From the NCBI GenBank assembly GCA_007449985.2, contig VIIQ02000029.1:274001-338000 (forward strand): a stretch of DNA of 64,000 bases, given 5' to 3'. The translations under genes were made by a program, and so were the position numbers. This document shows positions 21,001-33,754 of this stretch, piece after piece; the first letter of the stretch is position 1; every line of letters begins with the position of its first letter. The notes below the pieces were generated by a model. It saw only the letters and a list, made by a program, of their open reading frames with translations, had not been told where the DNA came from and ran no database searches. Source of the stretch: Desmodesmus armatus. Its lineage: Eukaryota; Chlorophyta; Chlorophyceae; Sphaeropleales; Scenedesmaceae.

Positions 21001-22867
21001 GAGTGCCCTCAGCTAACACCATCCTGCACTGTATTTGTTTGGTGGTGTTGTGTTGACCCCACAGGCAGCATGGATGAATTTGACGAGGAAATTCAAAGCG
21101 TTGCGAAGGCAGCAGCGGCAGCGGCCAAAAGCCCCAGCAGCAGCAGAGCAGCCAGCCCAACCAGCAGCAGCACAACGCAGCAGCAGCATACGCCAGCCGC
21201 GCCTAAACCCTTTGACAGCAGCAAACATGGAGGAGCAGCAGCACCAGGCACCAAGGTCAGGACGAGGGTTGCCACTAGCTGCTTGTGAAATGTTGTGCTT
21301 CAAGCGTGGATGATCAGTCATAATCACAGCAAGCGCTCTGCCGACCTTTCTACAATCCAGCAGGTGCTGTCAGAAGTTGTGACGGTTTTCTGTTCCGTCT
21401 GTCACACTTGTCTGATCTATTCCGCCGTGGGTGTGGTGCACTTACTATTGGCTGGTGCAGGCAGTTGTGCAAATCCAACAGGAGACTGATTTTTGCCATC
21501 CTGTTGTTGCTCGTCCCCGTGCTGTTGCTTTCATTGCCCTGCAGGTGCCTTGGAAGGAGTTTTTCAAGTCGCCCCCTGTGTGGGCAGTGACTGTGGCTCA
21601 CTTCTGCTTCAACTGGGGCTACTACACGTTGCTGGCCTGGCTGCCCAGCTACTTTGAGATGGCCCTGGGGCTCAACGTGCAGGAAAGCAGCTTCCTGACC
21701 CTCATCCCCTACGTGGCCATGATCATCATGACCCCAGTGGTGAGTGCTCATGTAATGAAGCAGCTGTTGATGTTTTTGTGCTGCAGTAGCTGTGAGTGCT
21801 TGCACAATGCTGTTACACAATGCAGCCAGCCACGCACAGATATTGCTCTGTGTCTCAGCCTGCATGTACACAACACATATAGTACTGGAGGACCTGGGAG
21901 TTGCGTCTTGCACGGTCACCAACCACACCAACCCTGCTGGAAACCGGTGGGTACAATACCTGTCATTCCGAACACCCACACCTTGGTTGGCCCTTTCCTG
22001 TATGCGCGCAGGTGGGCCCAGTGGCAGACGGCATGGTGAAGCGGGGTGTCGCGCTCACCACCGTCCGCAAGTTTGCGCAAGGCCTGGCGTTCGTGGTGCC
22101 TGCCGTGTGCATGCTGGCGTGTGGCGTGCTGACGCCGGCGCCTGGCACGCAAGCAGCAAACGTGCCGCTGCTGGTTGGTCTGCTGTCTGTTGGGTTCGCT
22201 TTTGGCGCCTGGAGCAGGGCAGGGCTGTACTGCAACCACCAGGTGAGGGATGTATGGCAACATGGATCGGTGTTGAGGTTAGTGGCTTTCCAGCTTCAAC
22301 TGAGCCACTGTCAGCGCAACGGTTGTGCTGGCAAGCACTGTTTAGCAGTGCCTGTCTCTGGCATGCGAGGTGTAAACTTACCCTGTACGGTAGGCCCTGT
22401 GTAATCTCGACGGGACGCGTCAATTGGTGCATTGCTCAGGTTGTTGGGGCCGTCGTGTGGTCTCAACAACCTGAGCAATGCACCAAATGACGCATCCCTT
22501 CAAGAATACACAGGGTCTACCAGTGGCAGGCATGCTTGGTATTCCTGTGTGCAGCGCAAACCGCAGGAATATGTGAGTCCTGCAGCTGCTGCATGCATGG
22601 TGTAATGCCAATAGGCTGTGCTGCGTGTGCTGTGCTGTGCTGTGCTGTTCGCAGGATCTGTCGCCCAAGTATGCCAGCGCTTTGCTAGGCATCACCAACA
22701 CTGCAGGCGCCATCCCGGGTGTGCTGGGCGTGACCAGCGCAGGATACTTGCTGGACGCAACCAACAGCTGGCAGCTTGCGCTGTTTGTGCCGACAGCAGC
22801 GTGCCAGCTGTTTGGCGCCGTTTTCTACAGCATCTTTGCAAGCAGTGAGCGGCAGTCCTGGAGCTGA
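18071..22867 (+). CDS. PHT4-family (SLC17-type) anion transporter, plastid-type
   Basis: Ten exons: 18071-18556, 19035-19168, 19439-19553, 19737-19793, 20091-20279, 20546-20681, 21065-21255, 21545-21739, 22012-22242, 22655-22867. All joins are in phase, giving 648 residues. The ATG at 18071 starts a roughly 140-residue Arg/Ser/Ala-rich leader that looks like a chloroplast transit peptide. The major-facilitator core opens with the PHT4 hallmark FVLCNMDK-VNMSVAVIPM (across intron 1), then SSFFWGYSLTQVPAGY, GLGEGFAPSA, STERSRA and GWPSVFY. A polar Ser/Ala/Gln-rich loop of about 100 residues separates the two six-helix halves. PHT4 members move phosphate or other anions, such as ascorbate, with Na+ or H+ in plastid or Golgi membranes. 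The substrate here cannot be read from sequence. It is divergent from the DIL gene and may share its promoter region. Confidence 0.9.
22389..22521. repeat. long intronic hairpin (58-bp arms, 17-nt loop)
   Basis: 22389-22446 pairs with 22464-22521 with about six mismatches; the inner 23 bp next to the loop are perfect. It lies in the last intron of the PHT4 gene. MITE or small-RNA precursor are both possible. Confidence 0.85.
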
Positions 22868-24578
22868 GGGCACCGTGCAGAGTCCTGCAGGTGCATCTCA
22901 TGGTCTAGCTCTGGCTGAGCGCTGCAGCTGAGGATACCGCAGCTTGTGCTGAGGACCGTGCAGACCAATCCAGCTCTGTTGTAGCACCATGCAGGGCTGC
23001 GCATGTGCAGCTTGCGGTGATATTTGGCTGCAGGTTGCTCGCGCAGCTGCTGGTTGTGTTGAGCAGCGGTGCAGCTTGGCCAGCAGTGCTGCTGTTGGTG
23101 TTTTGGTGGTTTGTGTTGTGAACAGCGGTGGTTGTGTAGGAGTGTGCCCACCCATGTACATGTAGCGAGAGAGGGTCTGGGTGCTGAACGTTGTACATTT
23201 TGTTCGGACTGCATCATAGGAGGTTTAGGGGCATTCCAGCAATGCTGCTGTCAGAAGCAGCTGCTCATGTCGCACACCTGGCATGCAGTGCCAGCACGGC
23301 CGTGCTGTGTTGTCATGCCAGTCATGGGGTTGTCCTGCAGGGTTGTGCTGAGCCCTGCACTCCGCTGCTTATGTCAAAGCTGGGTGTGTGGCTTGGACAC
23401 CATCTGCTATCTGCCCAGCATGTTGGTTTACACCCCTGCATGCAAGCTGTCGTGAGCTGTACATGGGGTGCCAATCGTTCAGCGGGCATACCACATATGT
23501 TTTGCAGCAGGCTTGGGCTGTTGCAGTTGCTTCTGTGGTGCATCCTCTTGAGCTGGAGCTATGCATGCTGCAGGCGGTAGCAGCATGGCGTGTCCAGGCA
23601 CTGGTGTGTTTGGGTCTCAGGGGTGGGGTGGGGTTGAGGAGTACCTGTGAAGAAAAGTTCGAATCCTAGTTTGAACCGCCTCCTGTGTGCATGCCCAGAC
23701 AGGTAGAGTGCAGTGTTTTGTCTGTGTACAAGTTGGGGCGTGTGGTAGGGTAAGGGTGGCAGTTGTATGCCTGGTGGTGCCTTGCGCTGTTGTGCAGCTC
23801 CAGTTCAACAGCCAGCAACGTGCAGTGCCAGTGTGCCATGGCTTTGCTGCACTTGTGACAAAAATGCGGCAACTTGATGGCATGGCTTCACACAGCCTGC
23901 TGCTATAGTGCTGACAAGGTTGTGGTGTTGTTGCTGGAGATCTTAGCGCACAGCATGTCCTTGTTGCAGCCTCTGTTTGCACCCGCAGTTGAGTTGAGTT
24001 CTGTCCCGCAGGTTGCTCACTGTGTACAGCACATGGCAGCAGGTGGCAAGAGTGATGCTTCTTGCAGTCTGGCAGGAATGTTTGCAGCAACCAGATTTCA
24101 GGGCAGTGTTTACAGCAGTGTTTACAGCTCTGATGCTGCTTCAGTTTTGTGTGATGCATCGTGTCCTGCTGGCTTGGTGGTGTTCTTGTCTGTGATGGCA
24201 TCAGATCTTGTTGGCCCTGGCATGCGTACCTCACAGCTGTTTTGTTCCGCAGACATCCCTTCGGTTGTTGGGCACAGTGTAACATCCTATCTCTTTTGAG
24301 GATCATTAGTGTGACAGGGCAATCGCCAGCGAAGCTGTCAGGGTGGGCATGGTTCAAAGTTTTGGACGCTAGGGGTTTTGACCAATGTGCAAGCCAGTGG
24401 ATCGGTGACAAGATATGTTTGGGTCGCAAATGCGCTACTGCTGGGTGTCCTGACCTTTATTCTACTGGACTGGGTGTTGCTGATTGGTGATCTGCTGTCC
24501 ACAAAGTTCATCAACCGCTTGCTAGATCCATATGCGCATTGAGCACTGCTTTATCTGAAAACAACGTTGACATCAAGC
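22868..24578. other. intergenic, no gene recognised
   Basis: About 1.7 kb. The open frames present have neither domain similarity nor convincing splice sites. It presumably holds the PHT4 3' UTR and the promoter of the RRM gene. Confidence 0.4.
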
Positions 24579-27500
24579 ATGTTGCTGACCAGGGGTTGTG
24601 GACACCGTGTGGCAGACCGGGCGATCCCAGTTCGTTTCGGCACATTCCGTGAAGTTTCACGTACCCTGGCGCAGCCTGCACGCAAGCTAAGAGTTTGTAC
24701 AAGCAGCAGATACTACGGATCTCGAACGATCTGTCAAGCAGCAGGTGAGACACCCACCCAACAGCAGTAGCAGCTGACAAGGACAGCTGAGATGCATATG
24801 AGCGCCACCAGTAATGCCACTTCCAGCACATTGACAATAACATTTGTCTTATTGCACTTACAGAAGCTGGAGCAGCTCAGTCCACAGCGGCAACGACTGT
24901 TCTGTATGTCACTCAGCTGGATGCGTCCATCAAGGGGGATGAGCTGGCGACACACTTCAAGTAGGAAGCTGCAACAGGGATATGCTAACTCGCATGATCT
25001 TTCACCCGCACATAAACCATGTCCACCAGCACATTAGAGCGCCAGGGCAGTTGCAAGTCAAACTAAGGACATCAGCCTGTTGTAGCTGGCTGTGCTCCAG
25101 CCAGCCTTTACCCAACGCCGTTGCAGTGACTAAGCAGCAATTACTCATCATGAACACCATGATGGGTGCTTGTCTGCACTGCAGGAGCCAGCCAGGGTTT
25201 GACTCTGCGTTTGTGATGAATGTGGATGATCAGGGTGGACAGCAGCAGTACATGGGCTATGTACAATTTGCCAGCGCACAGGCAGCAGCAGCTGCACAAA
25301 AGGTGAGGCCCCCGACTCACCAGCACCGTCAACCACGGCACCTGACAGCCATCGGGCATGAGCAAGGGTTGTGCGGTGCCATGCCGTGCCGTGCCACGCT
25401 ATGCTGTGTCATGCTGTGTCATGCTACCTGCAGGCTCTTGATGGCTCAGAGCTGCGCCAGAGGCGTATCCGTGTGCGCAGTAGCAGCAGCAGCCGGGACG
25501 CTGATGACACCGACAGCTCGGCAGCAGCAGCTAGCCCAGGTAACCATCCCTCCCCATAACCATAGCCTGGACCCCTGACACCCCTGACACCCAAAATCAT
25601 ATTCCCCATCGTTTCTTAAATGTGTGTCACACCTTGCCTCACTTCGCATTGCACTGCTTGCGCTCCCTCAATGCCATCGCCAGCTTCAACACCCCTGGCT
25701 GCCCTCACAGGCACATGCACTGCAGCTCTGCGGGTCTGATGCTGTTAGCTCACATGCCCTTTTTTCAATATGATGATAAATCACTTTTTATATGATTTGT
25801 AATGACAAAGATGCCAACTGGCAGCTTCAGACCCAGAGTATTGCAGTAAATGTGCCTTCCACAGATGGTACGGGCGTCACAGTCAATTTGCTGCTGCTGC
25901 TGCTGCTGCTGCTGATGCTGCTGCTGATGCTGATGCTGATGCTAATGCTAATGCTACTGCTTATGCTATCGTTGCAGCTGCAGCTGCTGCTTCTACTGCA
26001 GAGGAGCCCAGTGCATCTGCTCCATCCCAGCAGTCGGCCCCACTTGACAGTACAAGCTCTGAGGCGTCAGAACCAGCTGCAAGTGCTGACAGCAGCGGCC
26101 CAACCTCAAGCACCCCCGCCACCAGTGACAGCCCAAGCTCAGGTAATGCTGCAGGTGTGAAGTGACGACAGAGTACAATCATTCGGTTCAACAATGGGCA
26201 GAGGGTGCCTTGCACTTGTGAGGCACACCAAGAGCACATGTACAGCCGTAATGTACAGCCGTAGTGTTTATGTGCTGTGAGTCATGTCAGCTGTTGAGTC
26301 ATTTTGTGACACACTCCCTTATGTGCTGCCACCACCCATTCTCTGCTGCTGCTGCAGGAGACGAGAAGCCCATGAGTAGGTCTGCCAAGTACCGTCAGAG
26401 GCAGAATGCTAAGAAGAAGGAGCCCCCTCCTCCAGCCAGCCCCAACGTGCTGTTTTTGCCAAACATGAGGCAGGGCACCACAGAAGAGCAGGTGGTAGAG
26501 GCCTTCAGGTGTGTGAATGCTGATGTTGAGGCTAATCATCAGGCTATATTATGCAGCCTGCCAAACAGTCAAACGGTTTGACGATGCGGTAACACTGCAG
26601 TGGAACGCACACACCCTCACAAGATGGCTTAGGAAGCAAGCACTCTGTGTGTGCACAGCTTGTGGGGCGTAAAGCAGCATTGCCTGTTACACAGTGGAGG
26701 GGTCAGGTTCTTCATTGTGCTCAGGAGGGGAACGCATTTTGAAAGGAGCAGCTGATGCAGATATTTTTTAGTACCAAGACGAGTTCTGGGGCACATGTTT
26801 GAAGAGTTTGGGCAGAAGTGCAGAGGTATCAGACTTTCTAGCTATGTATGATTGGGAGGTTGGCAATACAGAAGCCCACTCAACCATGAATGCTCAGCAC
26901 GCTGTACCCAATGAATGCCATGCAGCTCCAACGCATCTGACTTAGCTGCCAATCCTGTACCCTCCCTTCAACCCGATTGCCACAGGGACCAGCCGGGGTA
27001 CCAGACTGCCATCATCCGCCTGTTCAGCGGCAGGAGACCTGACGGCTACGTGACATTTGACACTGCAGATGACGCTGCAGCAGCTATGAAGGTGGGCAAC
27101 CGTAGTCTTGACAGTGTCACATGGTGTTGCGTCTTGGCAGTCTGGTTAGGCAGCCTTACACCCGGCCCAGCGACGGCCGCTGCATAGACACCAGTTGGCA
27201 GGAGTCGGAACTGGCATTATGATAGGTTGCCATGACATGCACATGACATCCACACAAACATGCACAGCCGTTTGATCGTGGGGCATCTTGTCAAAGAAGG
27301 CACTTGGGGCATCCATGTAATGTTCATGTTCATGCTTGCAGGCTTTGGACGGCACGGCACTCAACGACAAGCCACTGAAGGTGTTTGTGCACAACCCATT
27401 TGATAAGGAGGCAGCAGCGGCCATGTCAGCTGCTAACGCAGCCAAGTCCCAGGAGAAACAACAGCAGGAGCAGCGGAAGAGGAAGCCGGCCACGGCCAGT

Positions 27501-30086
27501 GGCGAGAAGGCCGCTGGGTCTACAACAGCAGGAACTGATGCTGCCGAGGACAGCAGTGAGAGCAGCACACGGTCAGACCAGCGCAAGCAACAGCGTCAGC
27601 GTCAGCGCAGGGCTGTGACATATGACCTGAAGGTTCAGGGACTGGCGTGGGCGACTACTGCTGAGGGGCTGGCACAGCACTTCAGTGACTGCCAGGTGGG
27701 GGTTGCCCTGAGTACAGTCATCAGACTTCATGGTGTGAACATGTTCAGCTATGTTCTTATGTGCAGATGGGCGGGCTGGCTCATAGCCCAGCTTATACCT
27801 TACCAGCAGTAAACAAGAACGCAGCTCGATTTTCAGAGACAGTTTGAAGACACAGTTCGACGACACAGCCTGCTGTTGGAGTCCTCTCGTCTTCTGGTCA
27901 CCAGTGTGAGTTTGTATGGCTGTGACCACACAAACACTGCCACACTGTGGATGTAGCCCCCCCTCCCCCCCGCCTAAAACACCTGTCGTACTGCTGTCAC
28001 TGCAGGGGTTCCTGAGGGCTGACACCCCCCTCAACGAGGAAGGACGTTCTAGTGGCCTCGGCTTCATCAAGTTTGACTCAGCAGATGCAGCACTGGCTGC
28101 GCTGCAGGTGGGGCTTCAGACTGAACTGCTGTAGTGTGGCGCTGCTGGGGTTTATGGCGCCGGCTTCTGCACTGTGTGGGGTGTTCTGCGGAATCACAAT
28201 TGACCCAATCAACCACTGCCCATACATGCACGACTGCTAGGTTCACCAGGCAAGCTGTATGGTCTGACATGTTCAGTCAGTCAGCACGGCGTTATGTTAC
28301 AAACCGTTATACTGTGTGCAGGCCAAGGATGGGACAGAGCTGGAGGGTCGCACCATCAAGGTGCTGATCACAGCCAAGGAGGCCAGCAAGTTTGCAGCAG
28401 CAGCAGCTAAGGCCAGCGGTGGCAGCAGTAACCTCGGCGGCAGCAGCAGCAGTGTGAGTAGCCGCCTGGGTGGCAAGGCAGCGTTTGCGCTGCAGGTGTT
28501 CAATTTGGCGTGGGAGGTGACTGATGCAGACCTGCAGGAGCACTTCCAGGATTGCGCGGTGAGATGAGGTTGCTGTTAGCGGCAGCATGAGTTTGATGTA
28601 CGCGGCAGTGGTTTAGTGTCATGCTATCATGATGAGGAACACTCCAGGGAGACGCACGTGGCGAAATTGAACATGCAATGTGATGTTCATGCGTTAAGAC
28701 TAGTATCAAAAATTTCTGGGAAAGCTGGGGAAGCTTCCCAGCTATATGAACGACTGTGACTGCTACCCCCTGTCCTCTCATGAGTGGCTGTGGTGTGTGT
28801 GCTGCAGGGTTACACTGGGGCCTTCATTGTGACTGGCCCGGACAACAGGCCCAGCGGGCAGGGCTATGTCACCTTTGACTCACGGGATGCGCAGCTGGCT
28901 GCTCTCAAGGTATGGCCTGACGACACTTCTGCTGTGGGGTGTGGGACAATTATGCGTTGCAATTCTGCAAAAGGAGTGCGCACAGTCTTTTGAGAAAGTG
29001 CTTGTACTTTCCATGGGATGTGTGCATCGACACATGGGCAGTTTGCACGACAGGTAGCATGCAGAAGCATGCAGCATCTAAACGACCATGTAGGTTGGCA
29101 CAGTGACAGCCGATCACAAGCTATGTGACTAACACTGCCTGTGTCTTCTGCGTGTGCTGGCCTGCAGGACAAGCAGAACAGTGAGCTGGTGGGGCGCAGC
29201 GTCTCCCTGCGCACCACACGGCCTGGGCGCGTGGAGGGTGGGGCAACCAAGGCCAGTGAGGCAGCTGAGACTACCGACCTGGTGCTGATGGGTGAGTGTG
29301 GAAAGGATGCTGACAGGCTCAGGAACTTCCAGTAAGAGGGAATATCCCTCTGCAAGAACGCAGTGTGAGTTGAGTCAACCAACACGATGGTGGTCCTTAT
29401 GCTACATGAGTGCTTGTTGCTCGCAGCAGCAGGGGGGGGGGTGCTCGCAGCAGCAGTTCAGATGTGTAGGCTGTGTGGCTCAGGCTCAGGGCTGTGCCAA
29501 CCAGCGGGTTGCTGAGAAGGCTGGTGGTTGCAGTGAATGGTGACCGGGTGAGGTCACCCAGCAGCTGCGGCGGCTGTAAGTCGTCCGTATCCTGCACCAG
29601 TGCCTGCGCCAGTACTTGCTGTGCCAGCAGTGACACGCCTGGCGAATGAGTTGCAAGCTTGGCTGGGCACTGGTGCTGGAAGGCTTGTGGAATGAGTGAG
29701 TGGCTGCTTGTCTGCTTTGCATTGCATGCGCAGGCCTCCCCTCATCCTTCACCTACCGGGAGGCGCTGGGCCTCTGCAGCTACTTTGGTGGCGTCAAGGA
29801 GGTTGTGCGCATGCGCAAGGGCAGCCCCCAACACACTAGTAGCAACAGCAGCGAGGGTGCTGCAGCGGGGCAAGACAGTGCAGGCGCAGCTGGGGGTGCT
29901 GAGGGTGCCGCTGCAAGGGCTGGCCAGCCGTGCTTTGTGCACATGGAGAGTGTCAAGGCTGCAGCAGCAGCTGTGAGGGGCCTGGATGGGCGCATCATCC
30001 AGGGCTGCAAGGTGGCAGCGGCGTTTGCTGAACCCAAGCAAGCCCGCAAGAAGAGGAAGGCAGCTGAGGCAGAGCCAGCGCAGTGA
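24579..30086 (+). CDS. five-RRM RNA-binding protein, probably organelle-targeted
   Basis: Thirteen exons, all phase-consistent: 24579-24744, 24864-24960, 25185-25302, 25434-25539, 25831-26142, 26358-26508, 26986-27091, 27342-27695, 28006-28107, 28322-28558, 28808-28909, 29168-29291, 29734-30086; 775 residues. The first 50 residues are rich in Arg, Ser and Thr and almost free of acids, like a plastid or mitochondrial presequence. RRM1 starts at TVLYVTQL with RNP1 YMGYVQFA. RRM2 has NVLFLPNM and GYVTFD, RRM3 DLKVQGLAW and GLGFIKFD, RRM4 ALQVFNLAW and GQGYVTFD, and RRM5 LVLMGLPSS and CFVHME. Low-complexity Ala/Ser/Asp linkers join RRM1-2 and RRM2-3. The tail is basic (KQARKKRKA). RRM arrays bind single-stranded RNA; the RNA target and organelle are inferred only. 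The exon at 25831 is the least certain: its Ala-rich frame is chosen because both borders then fit. Confidence 0.85.
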
Positions 30087-30539
30087 TGTGGAATGGTTGC
30101 ATGCTTCATGCATGTCTTCATCTGGTTGAGTTGTCAAGTGTTGATGTTTGCTTGCAGCTGACGGGAATTGGGGGATGGCGTGGGGTGGGGTGGGGTGGGG
30201 TAGGGTAGGGTGGGGTGGGGTAGGGAGGGTTGGGTGGGTGGGGCCCCCCTGGCCACCCTGGAAAATCACCGCAGCTGCGACGCAGGGTATGCAGCCATTG
30301 TAGCTGCTTTTGTGCTTCTTCTTCGTTGCCTAATCAACAACATCAGGCCAGGCAGCTCTGAGCTAACAGCTCAGAGGTGTACAGCTGGCAGTTGGATAAG
30401 TAACAATGTTCAAGTCAAGAAGCTGACAGCTCGCCTTCCCAAGTTTCTTATTGTACTGAAAGCATTGCAAGATACTTACGAAAAGGTCTGGTGAAGCCTT
30501 CAGCCCACCTCACGTACCTCTGCCATGTTGTGAACAGAG
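30087..30539. other. intergenic with GGGGT-rich tract
   Basis: 30178-30246 is a run of GGGGT/GGGTA-like units that could form a G-quadruplex. No gene is seen. Confidence 0.5.
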
Positions 30540-33500
30540 ATGTTTGCCAGCAAGCAGCGTGCAGGGGGTGCAGCAGTCGCAAACATGGTGAGTCAAAACG
30601 TAAGCAGTCTTACCGTTACCCACTAACTTGGTAGTGGCCTGCAGGCATAGGGCTTTGGTGACTTTGTTTGATGGTTGCATTGCAGGAGAACAAGCTGCCG
30701 GAGGGGCTCCCAGGCAAGCAAGCAGCTGCGTCTTTGAAACGCCCAGCAGAATGGTCTGACAAGGAGCAGAGCAGCAAGGCCATGAAGCCACTCGCACAGA
30801 GCAACCGAGTCCCTTTGAAGCAGACAGCTAACAACGCCGGAGCAAAGCCAGGGGCAGCAGCAGGAGCCACCAAACAGGCTCCGAAGCAGCAAAACGCGCA
30901 GTTGCAGGCGACCCAGCAGCCTGCCGCTGATGCAGCTGCAAGGCAACAGCAGCAGCAGGGACCAGCAGTGGCAGAGAAGGCAGGCACATCAAGCAGCAGC
31001 AAGCAGCCCCAGCAGTGGCAACTGTCAGACTTTGATATCGGCAGACCTCTGGGCAGGGGCAAGTTTGGCAACGTGTACCTGGCTCGCGAGAAGAAGAGCA
31101 ACTTCATAGTGGCCCTCAAGGTGCGCACCAGCACTCCTGCTGTAATGGACTGACACATCTGCTGGGGGCAAGTTAGAACTTGAGGGCCATGTATGTTCCA
31201 CTCCCTTATCATGGGTAGTTGACACTGGCATGCTGTCTTTTATTGCAGGTGCTGTTCAAAAGCCAACTGGCCCAGTCAAACGTGGAGCACCAGCTGCGCA
31301 GGGAGATTGAGATCCAGAGCCACCTACGCCACGTCAACATCCTGCGCCTCTATGGCTACTTCTATGACAAGGTGTGTGGGCTGCCTCGCAATGTATGCAA
31401 CACCGCAGTTGCTAGCCAACCTTTGCTGATGCGCAGGAACTTGGTTGAGAGGGGTGCTCAGCACGCAGACACAACCCTTGTGGCGATCAGGCTGCTGACA
31501 TGCTATGTGCGGCCTTGGTTATCACGTTTGCTTTTTTCCTGTTGCAGGAGAAGGTGTACCTGATCCTGGAGTATGCGGCCAAGGGCGAGCTGTACAAGGA
31601 GCTGCAGAAGCTGGGGCACTTTGATGAGCGCAGGACAGCAACGTAAGCACAGCTCCTGCCAGCACGCAGCTACTGCCACAGCTCAGCTGTGTCACATGGC
31701 AGCAGCAGTGCTGTGAGATGTGCCAATGTCAAGGTCATGCTTTGTGCACCTACGAAGGGACACTTAGCAGCAGTCCCCTCGCAGCTGCGATGGGTGCGGC
31801 ACCGGCAAGGGTGGCACGCACCACATAAACAAGGCAGCAGACAAGCTCCACCGACTTTGCTGCCTGCATGTGCCTGTCTCCTGCAGGTATGTGCTGTCGC
31901 TGTCGCGCGCGCTGGGCTACTGCCACACCAAGCACGTCATCCACAGAGACATCAAGCCAGAGAACCTGCTGGTGGGTTCAAGCCCCGTAGGCATGTGTGT
32001 CACAGAGAAAGCAGCAACATGCGCTCACGGGGAGAGTGTTGAAAACAGCAGCAGCAGCACCGCCTGTGTTGGGGCCAGCTTGCTGTGCATCTGCCTGAGT
32101 AGACAGCCAAGAGCTTCAGGACTGCAGTCCATGTGACTCTTTGCTGGAGGCGCGCACAGCCACATGTCTGCTGACAGCGCTGCCGAACGCATGTGTATCT
32201 GCAGGTGGGCCTGGATGACGAGCTGAAGATTGCAGACTTCGGCTGGAGTGTGCACGCACCACACAAGTGAGTGAGAAGCGCGAAGCAGGACCAGCTGCGC
32301 ATATGGCAATCAGCGCTGCATGCCTCAGCATCCTATCCCAGCAACCGCTGGTCAGCTGCTAACTTGCACAGGCAGCCAGCCCATGCAGCACTCAGCGGCA
32401 GTGCATCAAGCTGGTACTGCCCATGCAGATCAGCAGCATCTTCAGCTTGGCGCTGGCAGCACACGCTGCGATTCAAAGACATCCTAACGCACACATGCTC
32501 CTCTGTGCTGCTGTGCTGTGCAGCCGCCGCATGACGCTGTGCGGCACCCTGGACTACCTGCCGCCAGAGATGGTGGAGGGGCGTGAGCACGGCAGCGGCG
32601 TGGACGTGTGGGGCCTGGGCGTGCTGACGTACGAGTTCCTGTATGGCAACCCACCCTTCGAGGCAGCAGGCCACCATGAGGTGGGTAGTTTGCTCCAGAA
32701 GCACATGGATCAGCAGACGCGCATAAGCCGGGACCAGCAGGCACGCTTGTGGCAATCTGTGCACACCACGCACCAGGGCTAGTGCTTAGCAGTTGGTGTG
32801 TGCTGTCGCTGCATGAGTTGGCAGGCAGCCGCACCTTGCATGGTGCTGATAGCTGGTGACCCTAGCAGCTGTGTCACTGCCGGTCGGCCTGTGGTGCAAC
32901 AGACGGGATTCAGGGACCCAGGCAGCAGGCGTCTAATTGAAACGTGTGTGCTTTGTATGAAACTTACAGACGACTAGTATCGCCATCACTAGCCCTCTGT
33001 AAGTTGCCTACAAAACACACAAGTTTCAGTCACACGCCTGCTGCCTGGGTCATTGGATTTGTGGCTGTTCCACCACCATGCCAAGTGCAACACAGCGTAG
33101 TGCTTGACCAGAGCTGCCTTCGCAAGTGGCGTCAGGTTTGGCACCCAGCTGACCTCATACTAATAGATTCGTGTGCATGCCTGGCACTCTGCTTCAACTG
33201 CCGATTGACTGTGTTGTTGCTTGCTGCAACAGACGTACCGGCGGATCGTGCGCGTGGACCTCAAATTCCCAGACAAGCCAGCAGTGTCACACGGGGCCAA
33301 GGACTTCATCCGCAAGGTGAGCCTTGCGGCAGGACAGCAGCCCGCATGCGTCCTACCTCTTGTGTACACAACGGCTCTAGCTGCTGCGGTCTGAAATAGG
33401 TCCTACCTGCGTGCCAAGATGCAGCCTGCTCCGACGCCTTTTGCAGCACGCAAACACACCTCACACACTGTAGTGGAGTTGCACAACGCACACTCTTTTT

Positions 33501-33754
33501 TTGGCACACTCCGTTGAGCCCCATCTCATGCAGTCCTGCCTATCCTGCTTCTGTGCTGCCGCTCGTCCTGTGCATGTGTGCAGCTGCTGATGAAGGACGT
33601 GTCAGCGCGGCTGAAGCTGTCAGAGGTTGCCGACCACCCCTGGATCAAGGCCAACGCTGACCCAGCCGTCCTCAGCTTAGACGCCAAGGACAAGGGCAGG
33701 GAGTCTGCTGCAGCTGGGGCTGCTGCTGCCGCTGAAGCTGGTCCTTCTCTGTGA
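30540..33754 (+). CDS. Aurora-type serine/threonine kinase
   Basis: Nine exons in phase: 30540-30587, 30686-31120, 31249-31371, 31548-31642, 31887-31971, 32205-32266, 32524-32680, 33233-33316, 33584-33754; 419 residues. A Lys/Ala/Gln-rich N terminus of about 125 residues precedes the kinase domain. The Gly loop is G139-R-G-K-F-G144; the ATP-binding Lys is K161, the last codon of exon 2. The helix C Glu is E180. The catalytic loop is HRDIKPEN with D255, and DFG begins at D273. The activation segment [16 protein letters not shown] is the Aurora signature, with T287 as the expected autophosphorylation site. Aurora kinases control spindle assembly, chromosome segregation and cytokinesis. All catalytic residues are present, so it should be active. 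The first exon (16 codons) rests on one ATG and a GTGAGT donor; an alternative start at 30671 is possible. Confidence 0.92.
32915..33051. repeat. long intronic hairpin (56-bp arms, 25-nt loop)
   Basis: 32915-32970 pairs with 32996-33051 with about seven mismatches; the outer 18 bp (GACCCAGGCAGCAGGCGT) are nearly perfect. It is in the seventh intron of the Aurora gene. Its sequence is unrelated to the hairpins in the PHT4 and DIL genes. Confidence 0.85.

Noticed and set aside
25792..26160. Open frame with a poly-Leu/Met stretch
   Set aside because: The Ala-rich frame from 25831 fits both splice phases and continues into the next RRM exon; the Leu frame does not.
30178..30246. GGGGT/GGGTA run resembling telomeric DNA
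   Set aside because: The units are irregular, do not match plant or algal telomere repeats, and lie between two genes.
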